Source of the DNA: Anaerolineae bacterium
Lineage (GTDB): Bacteria > Chloroflexota > Anaerolineae > Aggregatilineales > Phototrophicaceae
Assembly (NCBI GenBank): GCA_028284565.1
Contig: JANQRM010000411.1
Span: 1-17,063, forward strand
DNA length: 17,063 bases
Direction: 5' to 3'
A program made the position numbers and the translations under genes. This document shows, piece after piece, positions 1 through 6,236 of the stretch (within the stretch, counting starts at the first letter, position 1; the number at the start of each line of letters is the position of its first letter). Below the pieces are notes generated by a model. It was not told the origin of the DNA, did not search any database, and was given only the letters and a program-made list of their open reading frames with translations.

Positions 1-2
1 TC

Positions 3-788
3 GGCTTTTCGCCCGTGTTTCCCGTATATCGGCTACAAATCGAGACACAAGTTACTCAGCAACTCACCGCACCCCTCAATTTCCGCTTCGCTACCGAAGC
101 CGATATTCCCCGTGTGGCGTGGCTCTATCAACAGCATTGGAGTCCCCGCGTCAGCTTCCAACGTGAACCTGCGCTATGGGGCTGGCGATTCCATGCCTCT
201 GGCGATTCTCTATGGGTTGCCGAATCTTCCTCTGGGGAGATTGAAGGCTACCTTTGGGAACATCCCTCACCCATGAATACGTCCGAAGTCGTGGTCAATA
301 CTCTCGGCGCGACCAAAACTATCTTGTCCTATTTGGGAGGGCAAGCGCAAGACCGATTTCAGGAGACGATAAGCCTCTTATCTCCACCAGACTCGGCGTT
401 GGTAGCGTTTGCTCAACAATTGCTCCCAACCCGACTCAGTGCCGATTTTCATCCCAGAGGCGGATGGATGGCGCGCGTGATGGACACGCAAGGACTCACC
501 CAAACTCTGCTTCCTGAAATTCGTCAACAAGCCAGCATGATGAATCCCAACTTGCCCACAGACCGCCTGCTACTAACCTGCGAACCGGACTCCGTACAAA
601 TCGGCTTGCGAGGCGAACCCGCAACCTTTTCCGCACTCAAATATCGGGATTTTATGCAGTTGATGTTCGGCTCCGTCCGTCCGATGACATTGGCATTCCG
701 CTTGCCTTTACTGCCAGAAGCAACCCAACTGTTGGAATGGTTGTTCCCACCACGCATCGCCACTCTCGCCGGATGGGATTGGTTCTAG
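3..788 (+). CDS. C-terminal part of an Eis-like (tandem GNAT plus SCP2-like) acetyltransferase, 5' truncated by the window
   Basis: The frame is open to the left edge. The GTG at 15 is probably internal, because the first visible residues (GFSPVFPVYRLQIE) look like the closing strand of one GNAT fold. After a linker, a second GNAT-like segment begins at about FRFATEADIPRVAWLYQQHW and continues through LWVAESSSGEIEGYLWEH. The last 80 or so residues (LLLTCEPDSVQIGLRGEPAT, then KYRDFMQLMFGSVRP, ending FPPRIATLAGWDWF) resemble the sterol-carrier-like C-terminal domain of Eis-type enzymes. Such proteins transfer an acetyl group from acetyl-CoA to amines; the substrate here cannot be named. The stop codon TAG (786-788) lies inside the CTAG that borders the adjoining cassette. 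The fold assignment rests on the general pattern of short segments, so the family call is moderate. Confidence 0.55.
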   Translation, partial: GFSPVFPVYRLQIETQVTQQLTAPLNFRFATEADIPRVAWLYQQHWSPRVSFQREPALWGWRFHASGDSLWVAESSSGEIEGYLWEHPSPMNTSEVVVNTLGATKTILSYLGGQAQDRFQETISLLSPPDSALVAFAQQLLPTRLSADFHPRGGWMARVMDTQGLTQTLLPEIRQQASMMNPNLPTDRLLLTCEPDSVQIGLRGEPATFSALKYRDFMQLMFGSVRPMTLAFRLPLLPEATQLLEWLFPPRIATLAGWDWF

Positions 789-806
789 TTGTACAATGCT
801 ACTTAG
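789..806 (+). repeat. Left terminal inverted repeat of the cassette
   Basis: TTGTACAATGCTACTTAG pairs with the complement of 2666-2683 with one mismatch at position 800. It starts immediately after the CTAG that contains the stop codon of the acetyltransferase gene. Confidence 0.75.
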
Positions 807-828
807 AGGTCTCAAAATCATCAATCAT

Positions 829-857
829 TTGCCCTATGAGGTGTTCCGACCTATCTT
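829..857 (+). promoter_or_regulatory. Candidate sigma-70 promoter of the M3 peptidase gene
   Basis: TTGCCC (829-834) and TATCTT (852-857) are separated by 17 bases. Transcription would start near 864, inside the cassette, so the gene would carry its own promoter. Both hexamers deviate from consensus, and the call rests on spacing. Confidence 0.35.
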
Positions 858-868
858 AATGCCTATAT

Positions 869-2620
869 ATGCTAAATATTTTTATGCCCGAGAGAAAATT
901 TGATATGACCAGCTTACCACAAGTTTTTGAAGTTGCCCGCGACTGGGCTTGGGATGTTTACGCACCTTATTATAAGGCATTGCAAGAGACTGAACTCAAT
1001 GAAAAGAACATAGAGGATTGGCTTAAACATTGGAATGACCTCTATTGTACACTAAGCGAGGTCAGGGTTGGTCTTGAAATACAAGCTGACCAAAATACAG
1101 CCGATGAAGAATCGCGACAAGACTATGCTGATTTTATGAAAGATATTTTTCCTAAGATGGAAGAATCGCAAATCAAGTTACAGAAAAAATTAGTCGATAG
1201 CGGTATTAGAGGGCAAGGACTTGACCCATTAATTCGGACTTTGCACGGGAAATTACAAATCTTTCGGGAAGAAAACCTTCCGCTCTTGGCTCAACAAGAA
1301 AAACTTGTCCAAAGCTATAACCAGATTATGGGCGCACAAACCGTACAATGGGAGGGCGAAGACGTTCCTTTACAGCGCATTTTCCCATATTTTCAAAGCC
1401 CTGACCGTAAGCTACGTGAAAAAGCAGAGCGTGTGCTTCAAGAACGTCGTTTACAGGACAAAGATAAGATTGATTCTATCTGGCGAGACTTGATGGATGT
1501 CCGCAAACAACTCTATGAAAATGCGGATATGGATAACTTCCGTTCTTATCAGTGGTTGCGTTTAGGGCGTGTGGATTATGAACCACAAGACGTGATTGAT
1601 TTTTGTGAATCTATTGAGAAAGTAGTCGTTCCAGTCGTCCAAAGTTTTCACGAGAAACGCCGTACAAAATTGGGCATTGATACACTACGCCCATGGGATA
1701 CGGCAGTTGACCTCGATGGTCGTGAGCCTTTGAAGCCATTTGAAACGATGGAAGAATTTATTGAAAAATCCAAATATGTTTTTAAGCATGTTGATCCTGA
1801 ATTGGGGCGACTGTTTGCAGAATTTCATGAAGCTGGCGGTCTTGATTTAGAGAATCGCAAGAACAAGACAGCCAGTGGTTATGCGAAAATGTTTGCGGTC
1901 AGCAAGACACCTTTTATCTTCATGCACGCTGTTGGGACAGAGGGCGATGTCAATATACTTTTGCACGAAACAGGACATGCCTTTCATAGAGTTTATATGT
2001 CTGAGCGATATATGATTGACAAATCTCATGGCTTACCGATGGAAATTGCAGAAGTTGCTGCAATGGCAATGGAATTATTGGCTGCTCCTTATCTGACAGA
2101 AGACTATGGCGGCTTTTTCAATGAAGTGGATACCACACGTTATCGCCTCAATCATTTAAAAAGCATTGTTAATATCTTGCCATTTATTGCAAGCGGGGTA
2201 TTGTTTCAGCATTGGATTTATACCCATCATGAGCAAGCCAGTGACCCTCAAGCCTGTGATGAAAAGTGGGTGGAGTTACAAATGCGCTTTTTCCCAGATA
2301 TAGATTATGAGGATTTAGAGCCATATTTGCGGAATTCTTGGCGTAGAATTGGTCATTTTTTCTGGTCACCATTTTTTGCGATAGAGTATGCTATGGCACA
2401 ATTGGGCGCAATACAAATTTGGGCAAATGCACTCAAGGACCAATCTGCCGCTTTAGAAGCCTATCGTAGTGCTCTCAAGCTAGCCTATAGTGTCCCTCTG
2501 CCAGAACTTTATGAGATAGCAGGAGCAAAATTTGCCTTTGATGTAGCGACAATTAAAGCGGCTGTTGATTTACTTGAGCAAACCATTGAAGAATTTGAAG
2601 AAATCGTTGATGCAAGCTAA
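869..2620 (+). CDS. M3 family oligoendopeptidase (zinc metallopeptidase)
   Basis: This 583-residue cytoplasmic peptidase hydrolyses short peptides, probably in peptide turnover. The zinc site is plain: H366-E367-T-G-H370 within ILLHETGHAFH, and E395 in EIAEVAAMAM. The gap of 25 residues from the second His to the Glu is the same as in thimet oligopeptidase. The stretch HFFWSPFFAIEYAMAQLGA near the C-terminus is also typical of bacterial M3 enzymes, and the length is right for the family. There is no signal peptide. The start is uncertain: ATGs at 869, 884 and 905 are in frame and none has a strong ribosome site; 905 would begin MTSLPQVFE. It is the only gene in the putative insertion cassette and is visibly richer in A+T than both neighbours. 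The enzyme class is secure. Confidence 0.93.
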   Translation: MLNIFMPERKFDMTSLPQVFEVARDWAWDVYAPYYKALQETELNEKNIEDWLKHWNDLYCTLSEVRVGLEIQADQNTADEESRQDYADFMKDIFPKMEESQIKLQKKLVDSGIRGQGLDPLIRTLHGKLQIFREENLPLLAQQEKLVQSYNQIMGAQTVQWEGEDVPLQRIFPYFQSPDRKLREKAERVLQERRLQDKDKIDSIWRDLMDVRKQLYENADMDNFRSYQWLRLGRVDYEPQDVIDFCESIEKVVVPVVQSFHEKRRTKLGIDTLRPWDTAVDLDGREPLKPFETMEEFIEKSKYVFKHVDPELGRLFAEFHEAGGLDLENRKNKTASGYAKMFAVSKTPFIFMHAVGTEGDVNILLHETGHAFHRVYMSERYMIDKSHGLPMEIAEVAAMAMELLAAPYLTEDYGGFFNEVDTTRYRLNHLKSIVNILPFIASGVLFQHWIYTHHEQASDPQACDEKWVELQMRFFPDIDYEDLEPYLRNSWRRIGHFFWSPFFAIEYAMAQLGAIQIWANALKDQSAALEAYRSALKLAYSVPLPELYEIAGAKFAFDVATIKAAVDLLEQTIEEFEEIVDAS

Positions 2621-2665
2621 GTGATTCAACAAAAGTATTAATACTGAGTAAAGTGGATGAAAACC

Positions 2666-2683
2666 CTAAGTGGCATTGTACAA
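2666..2683 (-). repeat. Right terminal inverted repeat of the cassette
   Basis: Read on the minus strand this is TTGTACAATGCCACTTAG, matching 789-806 at 17 of 18 positions. It abuts the CTAG at 2684-2687 that contains the stop codon of the minus-strand WD40 gene. Confidence 0.75.
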
Positions 2684-3673
2684 CTAGTTGTCGTCGCTTA
2701 CACCCCAAAAGCGCACCGTCTCATCCAAGCCCGAAGTCGCAATCAACGTCCCATCAGGACTAAATGAAACCGACAGAATCCAGCCAAAATGTCCACCAAG
2801 AGTCTGTAATAACTCACCGTTTTCGACATCCCACAAGCGCAAGGTGCTATCGTATCCCACCGAAGCCAACAACTGTCCATCAGGACTAAACACCACCGCG
2901 CTAATCCCATTCCGATGTCCCGCTAGCTCATGAATGACTGCGCCCGTTTCCAGATTCCACACTTGCACATTTTTCAGAAAATCCGATGCAACAAGGGCTT
3001 GTTCCGGATGAACTGCCAGCGCACGAATCCCTGTCTTATGTCCTTCAAACGTAAAAACGCGCGCACCTGTTTCAATATCCCACACGCCGACCTTGCCATC
3101 CAAACTAGCTGACAAGAGCTGTGTACCGTCGGGTGTGAATGCGACGACTTGTACTGTTTTGTCATGTCCCTCCAACATGCGATAAGGACGCATTGCTTCG
3201 GGATTCCACAGCCAGATTTCGTTATCTGCACCACTCGATGCGACCATCGGCTCGGTTGGATGATAATCGACTGTCCATATCCACCGGCGGTGTCCGGGGA
3301 TAGTCTCTAGCAGATGACTCGACGAGTTGTCCCAGATGCCCACCCTCTGGTCGATACTGCCAGACGCGAGCGTTGTTCCGTCAGGTGAGACGGCAACTGT
3401 CGTCACGGGGTCGAGATGCCCAGCCAGCAAATCGGGCGGTTTAGCCAAATCATCACGGAAATATCGCCAGATTCCTGAATTTCCCGCCATGAGTATCGTC
3501 GCGCTGTCTGGAGTCCAAGCCATATCAAAAATCAACGGCTCCGCTTGTATCACGGCGAGTTCTTGTACTTGCGCGGCATTATCAGGGGTAATAGGCGTAT
3601 CTGTCAGTTGGGCAGATAAAGGAAGCAACCCAATAATGAGCAAGAGTCCCATCAACCAGAGTTTATATTGCAT
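2684..3673 (-). CDS. Secreted seven-bladed WD40 repeat protein
   Basis: The 329-residue product begins with a signal peptide (MQYKLWLMGLLLIIGLLPLSAQ), so it should act outside the cytoplasmic membrane. It is followed by one divergent blade and six clear WD40 repeats opening with GHLD, GHRRW, GHDK, GHKT, GHRN and GHFG and carrying SPDG turns and closing WD-type pairs (VGIWD, LWLWN, VGVWD, VQVWN, LRLWD, VRFWG). Seven blades make one complete propeller with nothing added. Such domains are binding scaffolds and no catalytic function is visible. ATG at 3673 is preceded by AAGG with 8-base spacing. The gene diverges from the sulfur-oxidation fusion gene, with about 100 bases between them. Its TAG stop lies in the CTAG at the edge of the M3 cassette, which suggests it was originally convergent with the acetyltransferase gene. 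Confidence 0.9.
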   Translation of the reverse strand: MQYKLWLMGLLLIIGLLPLSAQLTDTPITPDNAAQVQELAVIQAEPLIFDMAWTPDSATILMAGNSGIWRYFRDDLAKPPDLLAGHLDPVTTVAVSPDGTTLASGSIDQRVGIWDNSSSHLLETIPGHRRWIWTVDYHPTEPMVASSGADNEIWLWNPEAMRPYRMLEGHDKTVQVVAFTPDGTQLLSASLDGKVGVWDIETGARVFTFEGHKTGIRALAVHPEQALVASDFLKNVQVWNLETGAVIHELAGHRNGISAVVFSPDGQLLASVGYDSTLRLWDVENGELLQTLGGHFGWILSVSFSPDGTLIATSGLDETVRFWGVSDDN

Positions 3674-3732
3674 ACGAGTGACCTTGTAGGTGCTTTGATT
3701 GCCTAAATTACAGCAAAAATCTAACGAATCTA

Positions 3733-3741
3733 TGCGATAAT
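3733..3741 (+). promoter_or_regulatory. Candidate extended -10 promoter of the MBL-rhodanese gene
   Basis: TGC followed by GATAAT gives the TGn extended -10 pattern. No good -35 lies 17 bases upstream. A start near 3748 would give a leader of about 25 bases before the ribosome site at 3761-3769. Confidence 0.35.
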
Positions 3742-3772
3742 GATGATAGTTATGGAAAATAAGGAGAGGTCG

Positions 3773-5176
3773 ATGTTACTGAAGTACTTTTACGATGACA
3801 AACTAGCACAAGCATCCTACATGGTGGGTTGTTCAGCAACTGGCGAAGCCCTCGTCATTGACCCACCGCGTGATGTGTCACCCTATCTGGACATAGCAGA
3901 GCGTGAAGGTGTACAAATTACGCATATCACCGAGACGCATATCCATGCCGATTTTGTGAGCGGCAGTCGTGAACTCGCCGAAGCCACAGGAGGTAGGGTA
4001 TATCTCAGTGATATGGGCGACGAGGCGTGGAAATACCAGTTTGTGGACTCGTCGAATGTGACCCCCGTGCGTGATGGCGACGTATTTATGGTCGGCAACA
4101 TCAAGATTCAGGTGCTTCATACACCCGGTCACACGCCCGAACACATCAGCTTTATGGTCACCGATACCGCAGGCGCAGATGAACCAATGGGGGTGTTCAC
4201 AGGCGATTTCCTTTTCGTTGGCGATGTCGGGCGACCCGATTTACTCGAAACTGCCGCCGGAATATCAGGCACGAAGGAAATTGGCGCACGTCAGCAATTT
4301 GCCAGTGTCCAATACTTCAAAGACTTGCCCGATTATCTGCAAATCTGGCCCGGACACGGTGCAGGCAGTGCCTGTGGCAAAGCTCTGGGGACAATCCCCT
4401 CTACGACCTTGGGCTACGAAAAACGCTTCAATCCTGCTTTTCAGTTTGATGATGAAACCGAGTTTGTCGACTGGCTTTTGGCTGACCAACCCGAAGCCCC
4501 ACGCTATTTTGCCCAGATGAAAATGGTCAACAAACAAGGACCTGCCTTAACCCAAGCGTTGCCCACCATCAATAAACTCACCCTGTCAGAACTAACCAAT
4601 GCCTTGAATAGAGGCGACTTCATAATCGATAGTCGTGAGCGTAACGTCTTCGTCCAAGCCCATGTTTCCAAAACTATTAGCATTCCGTCAACCAGTTCCA
4701 ACTTTTCCACTTATGTCGGCTGGTTCGTTGATTATGATGCACCTCTCTATCTCATCGTTGCATCAGACGATTCTGTTCAAGACTTGGTAACTACTCTGCG
4801 CGGGATTGGGGTCGACAATCTGGCAGGCTATTTCATCGCTGATGAGGTCTTAGACACACCGGATTCATTGCCTGTTATGACCGCGGATGAATTGGCACAA
4901 CGTATGACACAGAATGGCATCGTGGTTCTCGATGTACGGGGACAGGGTGAATACTGCGAGCAACACATCAAGGGAGCGAAGAATTTTGTCTTGGGGATGA
5001 TTCCTGACCATCTCTCTGAAATTCCAAAAGAACGTACGGTGGTCGCACACTGCGCCAGTGGCTATCGTTCACAAGTTGCCACCAGTTGGCTCCGCGCACA
5101 CGGTTATCAGAACGTGGTGAATTTAGATGCAACTCAAAGCGAATGGTCGACTGTGCTAGACACAGAATCGTGCTAA
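3773..5176 (+). CDS. Metallo-beta-lactamase fold/double rhodanese fusion, persulfide dioxygenase type
   Basis: ATG at 3773 was chosen because AAGGAGAGG (3761-3769) precedes it; an in-frame ATG at 3740 has no such site. The 467-residue product has an N-terminal metallo-beta-lactamase domain with THIHADF (H56, H58, D60), HTPGHTPEH (H120) and FTGDF (D145). H56, H120 and D145 correspond to the iron ligands known from ETHE1 persulfide dioxygenase. F61 replaces the last His of the usual HxHxDH motif. Two rhodanese domains follow. The first (about 262-350) has no catalytic Cys, with VASDDS at the active loop. The second (about 365-460) has an intact loop HCASGYRS with C427. Family knowledge points to oxidation of glutathione persulfide or related sulfane sulfur, with the rhodanese moving sulfur to or from a thiol. 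No sulfide-quinone reductase gene is nearby, so the pathway context is not seen. Confidence 0.88.
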   Translation: MLLKYFYDDKLAQASYMVGCSATGEALVIDPPRDVSPYLDIAEREGVQITHITETHIHADFVSGSRELAEATGGRVYLSDMGDEAWKYQFVDSSNVTPVRDGDVFMVGNIKIQVLHTPGHTPEHISFMVTDTAGADEPMGVFTGDFLFVGDVGRPDLLETAAGISGTKEIGARQQFASVQYFKDLPDYLQIWPGHGAGSACGKALGTIPSTTLGYEKRFNPAFQFDDETEFVDWLLADQPEAPRYFAQMKMVNKQGPALTQALPTINKLTLSELTNALNRGDFIIDSRERNVFVQAHVSKTISIPSTSSNFSTYVGWFVDYDAPLYLIVASDDSVQDLVTTLRGIGVDNLAGYFIADEVLDTPDSLPVMTADELAQRMTQNGIVVLDVRGQGEYCEQHIKGAKNFVLGMIPDHLSEIPKERTVVAHCASGYRSQVATSWLRAHGYQNVVNLDATQSEWSTVLDTESC

Positions 5177-5183
5177 TTGAACT

Positions 5184-6050
5184 TCAATCGTTGCGAAAAT
5201 GCTTACTCACCAAGCGATTCACGCGGTCTGGCTCCGCACCATAGGCTTGCAGGAGGGTTGTTCCATCTTGAATGAGAGTCAGCGCAAAGAGCAAATGGTC
5301 TGCCCCGACGTAATGATTGCCCAATCGAGATGCTTGGGCGACGGCTCCTTGTAAGACCACTTCGACATTCACGAGCGTATCGTCGTGTTGGTGATGGAGA
5401 CCTTGCTTGAGTAGCATCTCATCCAGCCCACTTTGCCGAAGGATTTGCGTACACACGCTCCGACGCTCCTTCACTAAAGCCATCAGCAGATGTCCCAAAC
5501 CCACCGATGGATGGTCAAGTGCAATTGCCATCTGTTCGGCGGCATACAGCACCCGCTTGCCAATCTCACTCAGGCGCGCATTCTGTCGCACCCGATGCAG
5601 GCTGAATTCCGTCTGCCCAGTTTGAAGCGCGAGGCGAACCCGTCGGCGCAGTTGTTCAGGTGTAATATCGACTAATTTCAGGAAACGTACCGCATTCCCC
5701 AGATTGGCGCGCGTAATCCCCAAGAGTAGATGTTCGGTGCCGATATAATGAGTCCCCAGCCAACTCGCCTCATCATCTGCAAAAGCAAGGGCTTGCTCAA
5801 AGGATTCATCGGGATATATGTCAATCGGAGTGTCTTGCTGGGGCAATAATCGCTTCAGATAGACTTTGGCACGCTCTTTGTCGAGGTCGAAGCCTTTCAT
5901 CACCGCTGCCCCGATACTCCCATCTGTCAACAAGACTCCCACGAGCAAATGTGCCGTATCCTGATGAATATGCGCGTAAGCAGTCGCCAACGACTCTGCA
6001 TGAAAGAGTGCGCGACGGGCATGGTGGCTATAGCGGTACGAATTTGCCAT
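5184..6050 (-). CDS. Stand-alone Clp-N repeat protein without ATPase domain
   Basis: The product of 288 residues has two Clp-N domains built from four half-motifs: DTAHLLVGVLL (31-41), GTEHLLLGI (104-112), GLGHLLMAL (184-192) and GADHLLFAL (249-257). No Walker motifs are present. In ClpA/B/C this domain receives substrates or adaptors, so a free copy may be an adaptor, decoy or ligand sensor; that is inference. The longer frame starting with TTG at 6119 is unlikely, because that TTG is part of the -35 box; ATG at 6050 begins right at the domain (ANSYRYSHHARRALFHAES). There is no Shine-Dalgarno sequence before it. The gene diverges from the LuxR/ATPase regulator with 186 bases between starts, and its 5' end is duplicated at 10394-10511. 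Confidence 0.8.
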   Translation of the reverse strand: MANSYRYSHHARRALFHAESLATAYAHIHQDTAHLLVGVLLTDGSIGAAVMKGFDLDKERAKVYLKRLLPQQDTPIDIYPDESFEQALAFADDEASWLGTHYIGTEHLLLGITRANLGNAVRFLKLVDITPEQLRRRVRLALQTGQTEFSLHRVRQNARLSEIGKRVLYAAEQMAIALDHPSVGLGHLLMALVKERRSVCTQILRQSGLDEMLLKQGLHHQHDDTLVNVEVVLQGAVAQASRLGNHYVGADHLLFALTLIQDGTTLLQAYGAEPDRVNRLVSKHFRND

Positions 6051-6089
6051 AGAAAGGAGGTCATTCAGACACGTATCCAAGTCGCTTGT

Positions 6090-6119
6090 ATTATAGGCGA
6101 GGGCGCGATTGCCTGACAA
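6090..6119 (-). promoter_or_regulatory. Sigma-70 promoter of the Clp-N gene
   Basis: On the minus strand TTGTCA (6119-6114) and TATAAT (6095-6090) are separated by 18 bases, close to consensus. Transcription would start near 6083, leaving a leader of about 33 bases. The same two boxes are preserved in the copy at 10479-10508, while two base differences fall in the spacer between them. Confidence 0.7.
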
Positions 6120-6197
6120 GCGGATAGTCCTTTACTGATGATTAGGTGAAATGGATAGAACTATATTGTCATAAATGAAGATATGCCTTGACTACGA

Positions 6198-6203
6198 TAT
6201 AAT
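6198..6203 (+). promoter_or_regulatory. Candidate -10 box of the LuxR/ATPase regulator gene
   Basis: A perfect TATAAT lies 33 bases before the ATG at 6237. The upstream region gives no convincing -35 at normal distance, which would fit a promoter that depends on an activator, but that is speculative. Confidence 0.35.
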
Positions 6204-6236
6204 TAGTAAGTTGAAGTTTCGGTCAGGGGTTGCTTC

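Larger units (their letters stand above)
785..2687. mobile_element. Putative transposase-less mobile insertion cassette carrying an M3 peptidase gene
   Basis: The segment 789-2683 begins with TTGTACAATGCTACTTAG and ends with its reverse complement (17 of 18 bases match; weaker similarity runs about 8 bases further inward). Each end is bordered by CTAG (785-788 and 2684-2687), as expected for a 4-bp target-site duplication. Removing 789-2687 rejoins the flanking genes as convergent neighbours whose two TAG stop codons share one CTAG. The only gene inside is the M3 peptidase. One sampled line inside (1081-1140) is 24/60 G+C, against 33/60 in the flanking genes (541-600 and 3301-3360). From knowledge of insertion sequences, 4-bp YTAR duplications fit IS701-type elements, and elements with insertion-sequence ends and only passenger genes are known as mobile insertion cassettes. 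Mobility itself is inferred. Confidence 0.7.

Noticed and set aside
2634..2645. Palindrome AGTATTAATACT after the M3 gene as a terminator
   Set aside because: It leaves no room for a loop, is A+T-rich and is not followed by a T tract.
5184..6119. Longer Clp-N reading frame starting with TTG at 6119
   Set aside because: The TTG is part of the -35 box TTGTCA and the added residues would lie upstream of the predicted transcript start.
6188..6203. TTGACT plus TATAAT as a complete promoter for the LuxR/ATPase gene
   Set aside because: Only four bases separate the two hexamers; TTGTCA further upstream is 26 bases away. Only the -10 was kept.
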